This document shows, one piece after another, positions 48,067 to 55,738 of a stretch of DNA of 64,000 nucleotides. Position 1 is the stretch's first letter, and each line of letters opens with the position of its first letter. Position numbers and translations under genes: made by a program. The DNA comes from Streptomyces venezuelae (GTDB lineage: Bacteria; Actinomycetota; Actinomycetes; Streptomycetales; Streptomycetaceae). The DNA lies in NCBI RefSeq assembly GCF_008642375.1, contig NZ_CP029194.1:1178001-1242000 (forward strand), read 5' to 3'. The notes below the pieces were generated by a model. The model was not told the DNA's origin. It worked only from the letters and a program-made list of their open reading frames with translations, and ran no database searches.

Positions 48067-48860
48067 GACGGAACCTCCCCGGTGTCGACTGTCCTGTCGG
48101 TCTCCAGCACTCCGCGGCGGAACAGCTCGGTCTTGACCCAGCGGTACCAGTCGTCCTTCTCCAGGCCGTAGCGCTCACAGGCCTCGGTGAGGGCGCCCTC
48201 CGGGTCCGTCAGACGGCCGGCGAACAGGTCGGCGCACAGCGCCGGTTCGACGTTGGCGAGCGCGACCACGTACCCGTCGACCGGGCCGGATTCGAGCAGC
48301 AGGTGTTCGAGGCCGGCGAGGACGCGTGCGCCGGGGCGGGCCTCGACGAGCCGCCGGGTGAAGTCGGCACTGCCCGAGGAGTCCTTGACACCCACCACCG
48401 AGGGCAGCTCGCAGATCCTGAGCAGCGTGTCGAAGTCGGCGGCGTTTCCGGAGACTTCGGTGCCGTGGTAGACGACCACGGGCAGGCCGCTCTGCTCGGC
48501 GAGGTCCGCGAAGTGGCGGTAGATCTCGCCCTGGGTGACTCCGGCGCCGTACGGGCTGGTCGCGACCAGTCCGTGGGCGCCGAGGTCGGCCGCGACCCGG
48601 GCCCGTTCGAGGACCTGTTCCGTGGTGGGCCGCAGGACGCCCGCGAGGACGGGCAGTTCGCCGGCGTGCTTCACGGTGGCCCGGAGCATGGCCTCCCACT
48701 GGCCGTCCGTGAGCCAACGTCCTTCGCCGGTGCTGAGGTTGGGCAGCAGGGCGTCGACGTGGGGGCGGAGGGTGTCGAGCAGCCGGGCGACTCCGCTCTC
48801 CGAGACCTCGCCGGTCTCCGAGAAGGGGGTCACCAGGGCCGCGATCACTCCCTGGTTCAA
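48063..48860 (-). CDS. rohR: RohR-like aldolase of the dihydrodipicolinate synthase family
   Basis: The 265-residue protein is a class I aldolase of the DHDPS/NAL family. The Schiff-base lysine is in VVGVKDSSGS, the tyrosine in VVYHGTE, and the pyruvate-binding loop is NLSTGEG in place of the common GTTGE. In the azomycin pathway RohR splits 4-hydroxy-2-ketoarginine into pyruvate and guanidinoacetaldehyde. The TTG start is favoured because GGGAG stands 6 nt upstream and it lies one base after the upstream stop. A DHDPS role in lysine synthesis is unlikely given the operon and the changed loops. Confidence 0.87.
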   Translation of the reverse strand: MNQGVIAALVTPFSETGEVSESGVARLLDTLRPHVDALLPNLSTGEGRWLTDGQWEAMLRATVKHAGELPVLAGVLRPTTEQVLERARVAADLGAHGLVATSPYGAGVTQGEIYRHFADLAEQSGLPVVVYHGTEVSGNAADFDTLLRICELPSVVGVKDSSGSADFTRRLVEARPGARVLAGLEHLLLESGPVDGYVVALANVEPALCADLFAGRLTDPEGALTEACERYGLEKDDWYRWVKTELFRRGVLETDRTVDTGEVPS

Positions 48861-48861
48861 C

Positions 48862-49407
48862 TCAGGCTCCCTCGGACAGGGCGCCGGCGCCGACGGGCAG
48901 GCGCAGCGCGAGCGATTCACGGTAGAGCCGCTCCAGCGGCTCGGGGAAGGCTGGTTCCGGCTGACCGGCCGGCCAGTCGGCCACGGCGCGGACGGACAGT
49001 CCGTCGAAGGCGTCCGACCGGGGACCGACGGTATGCAGCAGTCCCTTCCGGTTGATCACCTGACCGAGCAGCAGGCGGTCGACGAAGGGGAGGTGCCGGG
49101 GTGTGTCGGCCTCGGAGAGGGCCAGGTGGACGTCCGCCGGGTCGTACCCCTCCCGGCTGATGTCCATGACCGTGTGGAGGTGGTCCATGAACGGGTAGTA
49201 GAGGTCCTGGAGTTCGCGCGAGTAGCCCCAGATCACGTCGTCGCAGCGGCCGACCTGCTCCAGGCTCATCACGACGCGCCCGTCGAGGCGCCGTACGAAG
49301 AAGGCCTTGGCGGCGACGCGCACGGTGTCGTCGGCGCTGTGCATGCCGAGGAAGAGCGCCGCGTCGATGAAGTCGTCCCGGCCGGTACCGGTGTCGTCAG
49401 CGCTCAT
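48862..49407 (-). CDS. rohQ: RohQ-like small protein (PIN-like N-terminus)
   Basis: The 181-residue protein begins with a PIN-like pattern ([17 protein letters not shown]...) and carries [21 protein letters not shown]. It resembles small DUF proteins of Streptomyces (possibly DUF6190). It sits exactly where the cyclising dehydratase RohQ is expected between the arginine oxidase and the aldolase. In azomycin synthesis RohQ turns guanidinoacetaldehyde into 2-aminoimidazole. The assignment is from position and size, not from a recognised catalytic motif. Its start overlaps the end of the upstream gene by 11 nt. Confidence 0.7.
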   Translation of the reverse strand: MSADDTGTGRDDFIDAALFLGMHSADDTVRVAAKAFFVRRLDGRVVMSLEQVGRCDDVIWGYSRELQDLYYPFMDHLHTVMDISREGYDPADVHLALSEADTPRHLPFVDRLLLGQVINRKGLLHTVGPRSDAFDGLSVRAVADWPAGQPEPAFPEPLERLYRESLALRLPVGAGALSEGA

Positions 49408-50581
49408 GGCGGTCCAGCACCTCCCGAAGGCGCTTCATGGCGCCGGCGAACATCTCCGGCTCGCGCGCGAGGGCCATCCGGACGAACGGCTCGCCGCGGC
49501 CCGGCTGGCTCCAGTAGAAGAACCGCCCCGGCAGGACGTAGACGCCCACCTCCCGCAGTTCCCGCTGGAGTTCGGTCGCGGTGAGGTCGGGGTGCTGGAT
49601 CCTGGCCCAGGCCACGCTGGTCTTCGCGATCGGCTCCTGGTATTCGAGGATCGTGCCCTGGAGGGCCTCCTTGACGGCCGCCCGGTTGACGTCGAGGACG
49701 TCGCGGATGGACGCGAGGTCGTCCGCCTCCGAGTTCTCCACGTACTGGGTCAGCATGTTGAGGACGAACGGCGAGACGTTCAGCAGGACGCTGGTGTGGA
49801 GGTTGTACACCTCCTCCTTGATGTCGTCGCTGGCCGTGAGCATGGCCGCCTTCGCGTCCTGCACCGGCCAGGTCTTCCCGGTGTCCTCGATGGCCAGATA
49901 CCGCACCCCGGACTCCTCGAGCAGTTCGTATACGTCGAACCGCGCGAGCTCCGGGTCGTAGAGGGTGAAGGAGGCGAAGCAGAAGTCGATGATCAGCAGC
50001 TTGTTGTGGTCCTTGCAGAACCGGACGACCTCCTCGAAGCCCTTGCGCCCGGAGTGCATCAGGCTGAACCCCGTGGGGTTGTTGGGGTCGACGAGGAAGA
50101 GCGCGTCGGTGCGGACCCGGCGCTTGAGCTCGGCGTAGATCCGGTCGGGGTCGTGCAGCGCCGACTCCTCGACGGGGTACAGCGGGACGCCCATGTTCGA
50201 CAGGACGTCGTGCAGGTTGTCGAAGCAGGGCTCGACGAGGGTCACGGCCATGCGCTGCTGCTTGAGGTACATCGCCACGACCATCGTGGAGATGGAGGCC
50301 GCGTAGGACAGCAGTGTCTTGTTCTTGGCGAGCGCCGTGGGCTGGCGGTGGAGGCGGAAGAACGCCTCGATGAACCGCTGCTCGTAGGTGGCCTGAAGGC
50401 CCTCTTCGGCCTCGTACCAGAGCTCGGGCAGCCGCTCGACGATCTTGTGCTGGGCGGCGGACTGGCGCTGGTGGGTGTGGGCGTCGGCCAGGTTGAACTC
50501 GGTGAGCAGGGCCTGGATCTCGTGCTGCGTCAGGTCGAGGAGTGCCTGGCTGCTCAGGGTCGTGCCGGCGTGCGCGGTCAT
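49397..50581 (-). CDS. rohP: RohP/MppP-like PLP-dependent L-arginine oxidase/hydroxylase
   Basis: The 394-residue protein is a fold-type I PLP enzyme. It has [16 protein letters not shown] and the probable Schiff-base lysine K244 ([15 protein letters not shown]). Its N-terminus ([28 protein letters not shown]) and [13 protein letters not shown] closely resemble MppP, the O2- and PLP-dependent L-arginine hydroxylase of enduracididine synthesis, and RohP of azomycin synthesis. Such enzymes convert L-Arg to 4-hydroxy-2-ketoarginine. An ordinary aminotransferase is less likely because of this N-terminal signature. The ATG has GGAGGA upstream. It is the first gene of the operon. Confidence 0.87.
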   Translation of the reverse strand: MTAHAGTTLSSQALLDLTQHEIQALLTEFNLADAHTHQRQSAAQHKIVERLPELWYEAEEGLQATYEQRFIEAFFRLHRQPTALAKNKTLLSYAASISTMVVAMYLKQQRMAVTLVEPCFDNLHDVLSNMGVPLYPVEESALHDPDRIYAELKRRVRTDALFLVDPNNPTGFSLMHSGRKGFEEVVRFCKDHNKLLIIDFCFASFTLYDPELARFDVYELLEESGVRYLAIEDTGKTWPVQDAKAAMLTASDDIKEEVYNLHTSVLLNVSPFVLNMLTQYVENSEADDLASIRDVLDVNRAAVKEALQGTILEYQEPIAKTSVAWARIQHPDLTATELQRELREVGVYVLPGRFFYWSQPGRGEPFVRMALAREPEMFAGAMKRLREVLDRHER

Positions 50582-50630
50582 GGTTCCTCCATGCGAAGGG
50601 CATACGGGTGAGCGCGTGCGGAAGTGCCGG

Positions 50631-50650
50631 CGTGACGCGTGGGCGTCACG
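50631..50650. promoter_or_regulatory. Palindromic operator candidate upstream of the PLP-oxidase gene
   Basis: CGTGACGC-gtgg-GCGTCACG is a perfect 8-bp inverted repeat about 50 bp before the start of the PLP-oxidase gene. It may be the operator of the divergent TetR protein. It could also fold as a hairpin in the leader. Confidence 0.45.
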
Positions 50651-50754
50651 GATTTTGCTCGTCTTTTGCTACGTGTCCCGGAGGGCCGCCGCGGCTGGCC
50701 GCGCCCCCAGGGCACACGGAAGACCGTCTCGGATCGACGGTGGGGGGACTGCCT

Positions 50755-50820
50755 CTACGGGCAGTGGCCGAGGCGCTCAACGTCGGCTGCGATGCAATAT
50801 CGGAAACCAGTTCCAGACAT
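50755..50820 (-). CDS. Candidate 21-residue leader or small peptide
   Basis: In the 435-bp gene-free region before the RohP-like gene, an ATG follows GGGGGAG by 4 nt. It opens a frame of 21 codons ending in TAG, giving MSGTGFRYCIAADVERLGHC plus one residue. It is on the same strand as the operon and ends 173 nt before its first gene. Codon third positions are poorer in GC than in nearby genes, so it may not be an ordinary gene. A leader-peptide role is a guess. Confidence 0.3.
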   Translation of the reverse strand: MSGTGFRYCIAADVERLGHCP

Positions 50821-51016
50821 GTATCTCCCCCGTAAACGGACTGCGGTCCGATTGGGGGCGACTCTGCCACATGCGGCGGCGACGGGACAAGCGATCCAGA
50901 GCAGGGCATGTCGCGGCCGTCGAGGGCCGCATCAGGGCCCCTGCCCGTAAACTGCGCAGACGCCACCCGGCCCCCCACCGGGACCCCCACGGAGCGTGAA
51001 CCGAGAGGCCCCCCAG

Positions 51017-51628
51017 GTGCAGCACGTTTCGCCGGACAGCTGTCCCCTCGCCGCCCCCGAGGCGCCACCGGAGCGGTCGGACGCCGCACGCAACCGGCTG
51101 CGCATCCTGGCCGCGGCCCAGGCGCTCTTCGACACCCACGGGGTCGAGAGTGTGTCCATGGACCGCATCGCGGCGGAGGCGGGCGTGGGCAAGGGCACGC
51201 TCTTCCGCAGGTTCGGGAGCAAGGCGGGCCTCGCGGCCGCCCTTCTGGACACCCAGGACAGCCGGCTCCAGGAGCGCATCCTCTTCGGCCCGCCCCCGCT
51301 GGGCCCCGACGCACCGGCCGCCGACCGGATCCTGGCGTTCTTCGACGCGTACCTGGACCTCGTGGACGACAACCTGGAGCTGCTGAGGCTCTCCGAGACG
51401 GCCGCGCCGGGCGCGCGCTACCGGATAGGTTCGTACGGCTTCTGGCGCGTCCACCTGGCACTGATGCTCCGGGAGGCCTGCCCGGACCTCGACGCGGACT
51501 GCACGGCCCACCTGCTGCTCGCGCCGCTGGACTCCGACCTCCAGCACGCCCTGCGCCAGGGGCAGTTCAGCCCCGAACGCATCAGAAGCACGCTGCTCAC
51601 GCTGGTGAAACGAGTCATCGCCGGCTGA
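51017..51628 (+). CDS. TetR-family transcriptional regulator
   Basis: The 203-residue protein has a TetR helix-turn-helix (RLRILAAAQALFDTHGVESVSMDRIAAEAGVGKGTLFRRFGSKAGLAAALLD) and a helical ligand-binding domain. The GTG start is chosen because GAGAGG lies 8 nt upstream; an in-frame GTG at 50996 is the alternative. It is divergent from the azomycin-like operon, with 435 bp between them containing a perfect palindrome. It is therefore the best local candidate for regulating that operon. Confidence 0.92.
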   Translation: MQHVSPDSCPLAAPEAPPERSDAARNRLRILAAAQALFDTHGVESVSMDRIAAEAGVGKGTLFRRFGSKAGLAAALLDTQDSRLQERILFGPPPLGPDAPAADRILAFFDAYLDLVDDNLELLRLSETAAPGARYRIGSYGFWRVHLALMLREACPDLDADCTAHLLLAPLDSDLQHALRQGQFSPERIRSTLLTLVKRVIAG

Positions 51629-51732
51629 CACGGCCCTGCGGCCACGCGCGGGCGCGCGCAAGCGCCCCGGCGCGCAGCGGTGCGCGCCGGGTCACACCGC
51701 GCACGCCTGCGCACGCCGGGTACGCCGAAGGC

Positions 51733-51765
51733 GCCCCGGTGCGGGCATGTGCGCCGCACCGGGGC
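51733..51765. terminator. Bidirectional terminator between tetR and the YceI gene
   Basis: GCCCCGGTGCGG pairs with CCGCACCGGGGC around a 9-nt loop, between convergent stops. Confidence 0.75.
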
Positions 51766-51780
51766 TCCCGTGAGAGCGGG

Positions 51781-52350
51781 TCAGCTCTCCCTGATCGCCT
51801 CGAACTCGAGGGACAGCTCGATCTCCTTGGAGACGAGGATGCCGCCGGATTCCAGGACCATGTTCCAGGTCAGACCCCAGTCCTCACGGTTGACCTTGCC
51901 GTGGGCGGAGAAGACCGTGCGGTCGTTGCCCCACGGGTCGCGCGCGTAGCCGAGGTAGTCCACCGCGAGTGTCACCGGACGGGTGACGTCCTTGATGGTC
52001 AGGTCCCCGACGAGCGTGCCGCGCTTGCCGTCCCACGTCACCGAGGTGGACGCGAAGGTGGCCTTCGGGTACTTCTCCACGTCGAAGAGGTCCGCGGAGC
52101 GCAGGTGCTCGTCGCGCGTGGCGTCACCGCTGTCGACGCTCGCCACGTCGATGACCGCGGTGACCTTGCTGTCCTCCGGCCGCTCACCGATGACGAGGGT
52201 GGCCTCGACTCCGGTGAAGCGCCCGCGGACCTTCGTCAGCATGAAGTGACGCCCGACGAAGCCGACCTCGGCGTGACCGGGGTCGATCTTCCACGGGCCG
52301 GCGGCGGGCAGTTCCACGCCGTCGACGGTACGGGTCGGTGCAGTGGTCAT
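51781..52350 (-). CDS. YceI-family lipid-binding-like protein
   Basis: The 189-residue protein has the YceI lipocalin-like pattern: WKIDPGHAEVGFVGRHFMLTKVRGRFTGVE at the N-terminus, HLRSADLFDVEKYPKATFAS and LTIKDVTRPVTL. YceI proteins bind isoprenoid-like molecules; a physiological role here is unknown. No signal peptide is seen. It follows the rhodanese gene by 18 nt on the same strand, so the two form an operon controlled from the MarR-linked promoter. Confidence 0.93.
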   Translation of the reverse strand: MTTAPTRTVDGVELPAAGPWKIDPGHAEVGFVGRHFMLTKVRGRFTGVEATLVIGERPEDSKVTAVIDVASVDSGDATRDEHLRSADLFDVEKYPKATFASTSVTWDGKRGTLVGDLTIKDVTRPVTLAVDYLGYARDPWGNDRTVFSAHGKVNREDWGLTWNMVLESGGILVSKEIELSLEFEAIRES

Positions 52351-52368
52351 GTCCGTGCGCTCCTTCGG

Positions 52369-52698
52369 TCAGGCGACGGACTCGGTCGGCAGACCCGCCT
52401 CGACCCAGTCGTCCTTGCCCTCGTAGTACTCGTACACGTTGGTGTAGCCCAGCTCGACCAGACGGTCGGCCGCGATGCCCGAGTTGGGGCAGGGGCTGTT
52501 GGCGCAGTAGACGGCGATCTCGGCGTCCTTGTCCGGCAGCAGCGACGGGGCGAGCTCGTCCACCTGGTCGTGCGGCAGGTTGAGCGCTCCGGGCAGATGC
52601 TTGTCGTTGTAGTACTGCGCCGGCAGCGCCTCGAGCACCGTCACCAGGTTCTCGTCGATCTTCTTCTTGAGCTCGTCACGCGAGATCCGCTGAGCCAT
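52369..52698 (-). CDS. Rhodanese-like sulfurtransferase
   Basis: The 109-residue single-domain protein has the rhodanese pattern YYNDKHLPGALNLP and the active-site loop YCANSPCPNSG, whose first Cys is in the persulfide-carrying position. It is divergent from a MarR gene and precedes the YceI gene. Paired 23-bp repeats in the promoter suggest control by that MarR protein, perhaps in response to redox or electrophile stress. Confidence 0.92.
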   Translation of the reverse strand: MAQRISRDELKKKIDENLVTVLEALPAQYYNDKHLPGALNLPHDQVDELAPSLLPDKDAEIAVYCANSPCPNSGIAADRLVELGYTNVYEYYEGKDDWVEAGLPTESVA

Positions 52699-52719
52699 GG
52701 CTGTTCTCCTTCATGAGGA

Positions 52720-52769
52720 AATAGTCCGTGCGTCTGCACACACTCTAATAGTCCGTGCGTGCGCACACA
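52720..52769. promoter_or_regulatory. Direct-repeat operator pair for MarR
   Basis: Two 23-bp repeats start at 52720 and 52747. They share AATAGTCCGTGCGT and GCACACA and differ at only two central bases. The GTGCG/CGCAC symmetry within the second unit fits MarR-type binding. They lie between the rhodanese start and the marR start. Confidence 0.65.
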
Positions 52770-52785
52770 AGCTATACTTCTCGTC

Positions 52786-53247
52786 ATGGTCATGAGAGAA
52801 GGTGAGTACCGGGTCGAAGCGTGGCGAGCCCTGCTGCTGGCCCACAACGCCGCCGTGCGCGCCATCGAGAGCGATGTGCAGCGCAACGGCCGGATTCCGC
52901 TCACTTGGTACGACGTGCTCCTGGAGCTCCGCGGCGCCGGCGAGCAAGGCCTGCGCATGCAGGAGGTCGCCGAGCGCGTGGTGCTCAGCAGGACGCGGGT
53001 GAGCCGGCTCGTCGACGAGATGGCCCGCTCCGGCCTCGTGACCAAGGAGCCCGACGCCACGGACAAGCGCGTGACCTGGGCGGTCATCACCGACGAGGGC
53101 CGCTCCGCCCTGCGCGCGACCGCACCGGCCTATATGCGCGGCATCCGGGAGCACTTCGGCCGGTACCTCACGGACGAGGAGGCCGCCGTGATCACGACGG
53201 CGCTCCTGCGCGTGGCGCACTCGGGCGACGACATCCAGCTGGGCTGA
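52786..53247 (+). CDS. MarR-family transcriptional regulator
   Basis: The 153-residue protein has the MarR winged helix: LTWYDVLLELRGAGEQGLRMQEVAERVVLSRTRVSRLVDEMARSGLV followed by the wing DKRVTWAVITDEG. Either of two adjacent ATGs (52786 or 52792) may be used; AGAGAAGGTG lies within the start region and no clear ribosome site discriminates. It is divergent from the rhodanese-YceI operon with two repeated operator-like units between them. Confidence 0.92.
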   Translation: MVMREGEYRVEAWRALLLAHNAAVRAIESDVQRNGRIPLTWYDVLLELRGAGEQGLRMQEVAERVVLSRTRVSRLVDEMARSGLVTKEPDATDKRVTWAVITDEGRSALRATAPAYMRGIREHFGRYLTDEEAAVITTALLRVAHSGDDIQLG

Positions 53248-53257
53248 GCCCGGGGTC

Positions 53258-55114
53258 CTACGGGGCCGAGCGCCGGCCCTGCTGCGACATGACGAGCCGC
53301 ACGTTCCGCAGGCGCGCCTCGGTGTTCGTGTGCGCGGCCCTGGCCGCGATGCGCCCGCCCCTCGCGGCCTTCTCGGCCCCGGGGCCCGGCGGTACGGGAT
53401 GGGGCTGACCGGGATACGGCTGCTGCGGGAGGTACGACCCGGGGTACTGCTGCCCGGGGTACTGCTGTCCCGGGTGCTGCTGGGGGAACGGCGCCCCCGG
53501 AGGCAGAGCCGTCGGCACGGCCGCGGGCATCGACGGGGGCACCTGCGCCGTAAGGCCCTGCACCGCCGCCTGGGCCTCCTCCACGAGGACCGTCTCCAGC
53601 GCCTGGCCGAATCCGAGCCCCACGGCGTACGCGTCGGCCTTGAACTCGGCCCGGCGGTGGAGCCAGGCGACGAGCAGCGGACCGGCCGCCACCGGAAGGA
53701 CGAACCACCAGTACCCCTGCACGAACGTGAAGACGAAGAGGAACTGGACGATCATCAGGGTGAGGCAGCCCCCGCAGGCGATGCCGGCCCAGTGCTTCGT
53801 CCGGAAGAGGACGAAGAGAAGAACGACAATGGCCCGTCCGGCCGCCCGAGCCGGCAGGGCGTACCAGTCGGCCAGCATCGCCGCCCAGGTGTGACCGCCC
53901 ACGTGGTGGCCGAGCTCGTGCGCGAGCACGGCACCGAGACGGGAGTTGGGCAGCCGGTCCATCGCGTGCCGGGTGACGGCGACGATGTGCCCGGCGGCGG
54001 CCGTCGCGTTCAGCTCGGTGCGCTCCTGGATCCAGAGCTCGTACGTCTCCCGGTCCACGCCCGCGCGCCGCGTCACCTGCTCCCACACCAGGTCCAGCCG
54101 CTGCTCCTCCTCGGGGGTGGGCCTGCGCATGCCGAACAGGCGCCGGGCGATGGCCGATTCGACCTTGCGGTGGAAGACCAGCGGCCCGGAGAGCAGCCAG
54201 ACCACCGGCACGACCACCGCGAGGACGGGGTTGACCAGGGCGGACAGGAAGACGACGACGCCCAGACTGATGACCCCGATGGGCAGCGTCACCAGAAGGT
54301 GGGACAACGCGGCTCCGTCGATCCCCCGCTGTACGGACTTCACCATCCGGCGACCTTGGTCCAGGGCCAGGTCGTCATGGGAGGCGGCGGCCGGCGCCAG
54401 GTCTCCCCCTGACCGGGGCGCGGGCACCGCGGGCGACAAGCCCTCGACACCGTGCGGCGACGGCGCCTCGTCCCGTAAGGCGGTCCGTACGTCCGCGGGG
54501 TACGAGGGCACGGCGGCACCCGCGGGGGCGGAGGGCGGGACCGCCTCGGGATAGGCGGGGGGTGCCGAGTCGCCCGGGCAGGCGGGGGGTGCCGCATCAC
54601 CCGGGTAGGCGGGCGGGGGGATCTCTCCCGGGCACGCGGGAGGAGCGTCGTTCAGTGGGGCGGACGTGGACTCACCGGGGTACGCGGGTGCGGGATCGCC
54701 CGGGTACGGGGGCGCGCCGCCGTCCAGCGGGTACTCGGGCGGGGCAGTCTCCCCTGGGTACGGGGGCGCGGCCGTCTCTGCCGGGTAGGCCGGCGGACCG
54801 GGCTCGCCCGGATACGCGGGCGCGGTCACCTCCCCGGGGGAGGCCGGAGCCATGGGATCCCCCGGGGGCGCCGGCGCAGCCGTCTCCCCCGGGTACGCCG
54901 GCGGCGTGGGCGATGCCGGGGTCTCGCCCGGGTAGGGCGGGGCTGATTCCCGCTCGCCCGGGTACGGGGGCGGGGCCTGCCCTCCCGGGTAGTGCGGTGG
55001 CGGGACCTCCTCCCCCGGGTAGTGCGGTGGCGGGACTTCCTCCCCCGGATACGGAGGCGGCGGGACTTCCTCCCCCGGGTACGGCGGTGGTGGGACGTCC
55101 TCGTGGTCGGGCAT
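53258..55114 (-). CDS. M48 metalloprotease with N-terminal YPGE repeat region
   Basis: The 618-residue protein is a membrane zinc protease. The first 200 or so residues are about nineteen degenerate PPxYPGE-type units. Two membrane helices follow (SHLLVTLPIGVISLGVVVFLSALV; VLAVVVPVVWLL), then the protease core with the zinc site AHELGHHVGG and third ligand in EFKADAYA, two further membrane segments and a C-terminal QQYPGQ-rich tail. The family (HtpX/Ste24-like) cleaves membrane or misfolded proteins. It is the last gene of the SPFH-Pycsar-effector group, 75 nt after the effector-like gene. Confidence 0.9.
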   Translation of the reverse strand: MPDHEDVPPPPYPGEEVPPPPYPGEEVPPPHYPGEEVPPPHYPGGQAPPPYPGERESAPPYPGETPASPTPPAYPGETAAPAPPGDPMAPASPGEVTAPAYPGEPGPPAYPAETAAPPYPGETAPPEYPLDGGAPPYPGDPAPAYPGESTSAPLNDAPPACPGEIPPPAYPGDAAPPACPGDSAPPAYPEAVPPSAPAGAAVPSYPADVRTALRDEAPSPHGVEGLSPAVPAPRSGGDLAPAAASHDDLALDQGRRMVKSVQRGIDGAALSHLLVTLPIGVISLGVVVFLSALVNPVLAVVVPVVWLLSGPLVFHRKVESAIARRLFGMRRPTPEEEQRLDLVWEQVTRRAGVDRETYELWIQERTELNATAAAGHIVAVTRHAMDRLPNSRLGAVLAHELGHHVGGHTWAAMLADWYALPARAAGRAIVVLLFVLFRTKHWAGIACGGCLTLMIVQFLFVFTFVQGYWWFVLPVAAGPLLVAWLHRRAEFKADAYAVGLGFGQALETVLVEEAQAAVQGLTAQVPPSMPAAVPTALPPGAPFPQQHPGQQYPGQQYPGSYLPQQPYPGQPHPVPPGPGAEKAARGGRIAARAAHTNTEARLRNVRLVMSQQGRRSAP

Positions 55115-55189
55115 GGCGATGTGTCTCCTGACGGTTGTGCGTGACGAATCGGCGACGGCGTCGTCCGCCCGCGCGGCGGCGCCGCCGTC

Positions 55190-55738
55190 TCAGCCGGCGA
55201 GCAGCGCGCCGGGCAGCAGGACCAGGGCGACCGTGAACCCGGCGATGCCCACCCGCAGCCAGGCGTACTTGATCGAGACGATCCGGCTGTTCTCCAAGAG
55301 CGAGGCGACGACCGCGGCCCTCGGCGCACGGTCGGTCTCCCGCAGCGCCTCCTCCAGGACGTCCTGTCCTCGACGGGCCGCGCCACGGATGTCCGCGAAG
55401 TGGGTGAGGGGGTCGCCGGGCTGCCAGCCGACGGTCCGGTAGCGGGGTACGACGGCCATGAGCAGGGCCGTGAGCGAGACGAGGAAGCACGCGGCCCCCG
55501 CCCACCACAGCACCTGGCCGAGACCCGAGAGGTCGGTGGGGTGCCAGCCGCGCGCGGCGAGCACGCCGACGAGCGCGGCGGCGGCCATGCCCTGCGCCGC
55601 CACCAGGATGGAGCCCTTGGTGTCGGCGCGGACCGCCTCCTGCCGGAGTTCGCCCAGGAGCCGCTCGGCCGCGCCCGGCGACAGGTGCGGGGCCCGCTGA
55701 TCCGCTCCGGTACCCCCTTCGGGAGCCGGCGTACTCAT
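55190..55738 (-). CDS. Pycsar-effector-family (PycTM-like) membrane protein
   Basis: The 182-residue protein matches the Pycsar effector family. It has an N-terminal helix ending in AVRADTKGSILVAAQG, paired hydrophobic segments (AAAALVGVLAARG; QVLWWAGAACFLVSLTALLMAV), then PRYRTVGWQPGDPLTHFADIR and a C-terminal membrane helix. In Pycsar defence the cyclic pyrimidine nucleotide made by PycC triggers membrane-disrupting PycTM. Here a class III cyclase-like protein is encoded 3.7 kb upstream on the same strand. Its start overlaps the SPFH gene stop by 4 nt. A non-defence signalling role is also possible. Confidence 0.82.
   Translation of the reverse strand: MSTPAPEGGTGADQRAPHLSPGAAERLLGELRQEAVRADTKGSILVAAQGMAAAALVGVLAARGWHPTDLSGLGQVLWWAGAACFLVSLTALLMAVVPRYRTVGWQPGDPLTHFADIRGAARRGQDVLEEALRETDRAPRAAVVASLLENSRIVSIKYAWLRVGIAGFTVALVLLPGALLAG

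Noticed and set aside
48063..48860. Lysine-biosynthesis dihydrodipicolinate synthase (dapA)
   Set aside because: The family fits, but the loops differ from DapA and the gene is embedded between the small RohQ-like protein and the diiron oxygenase, so an aldolase of a secondary pathway is more likely.
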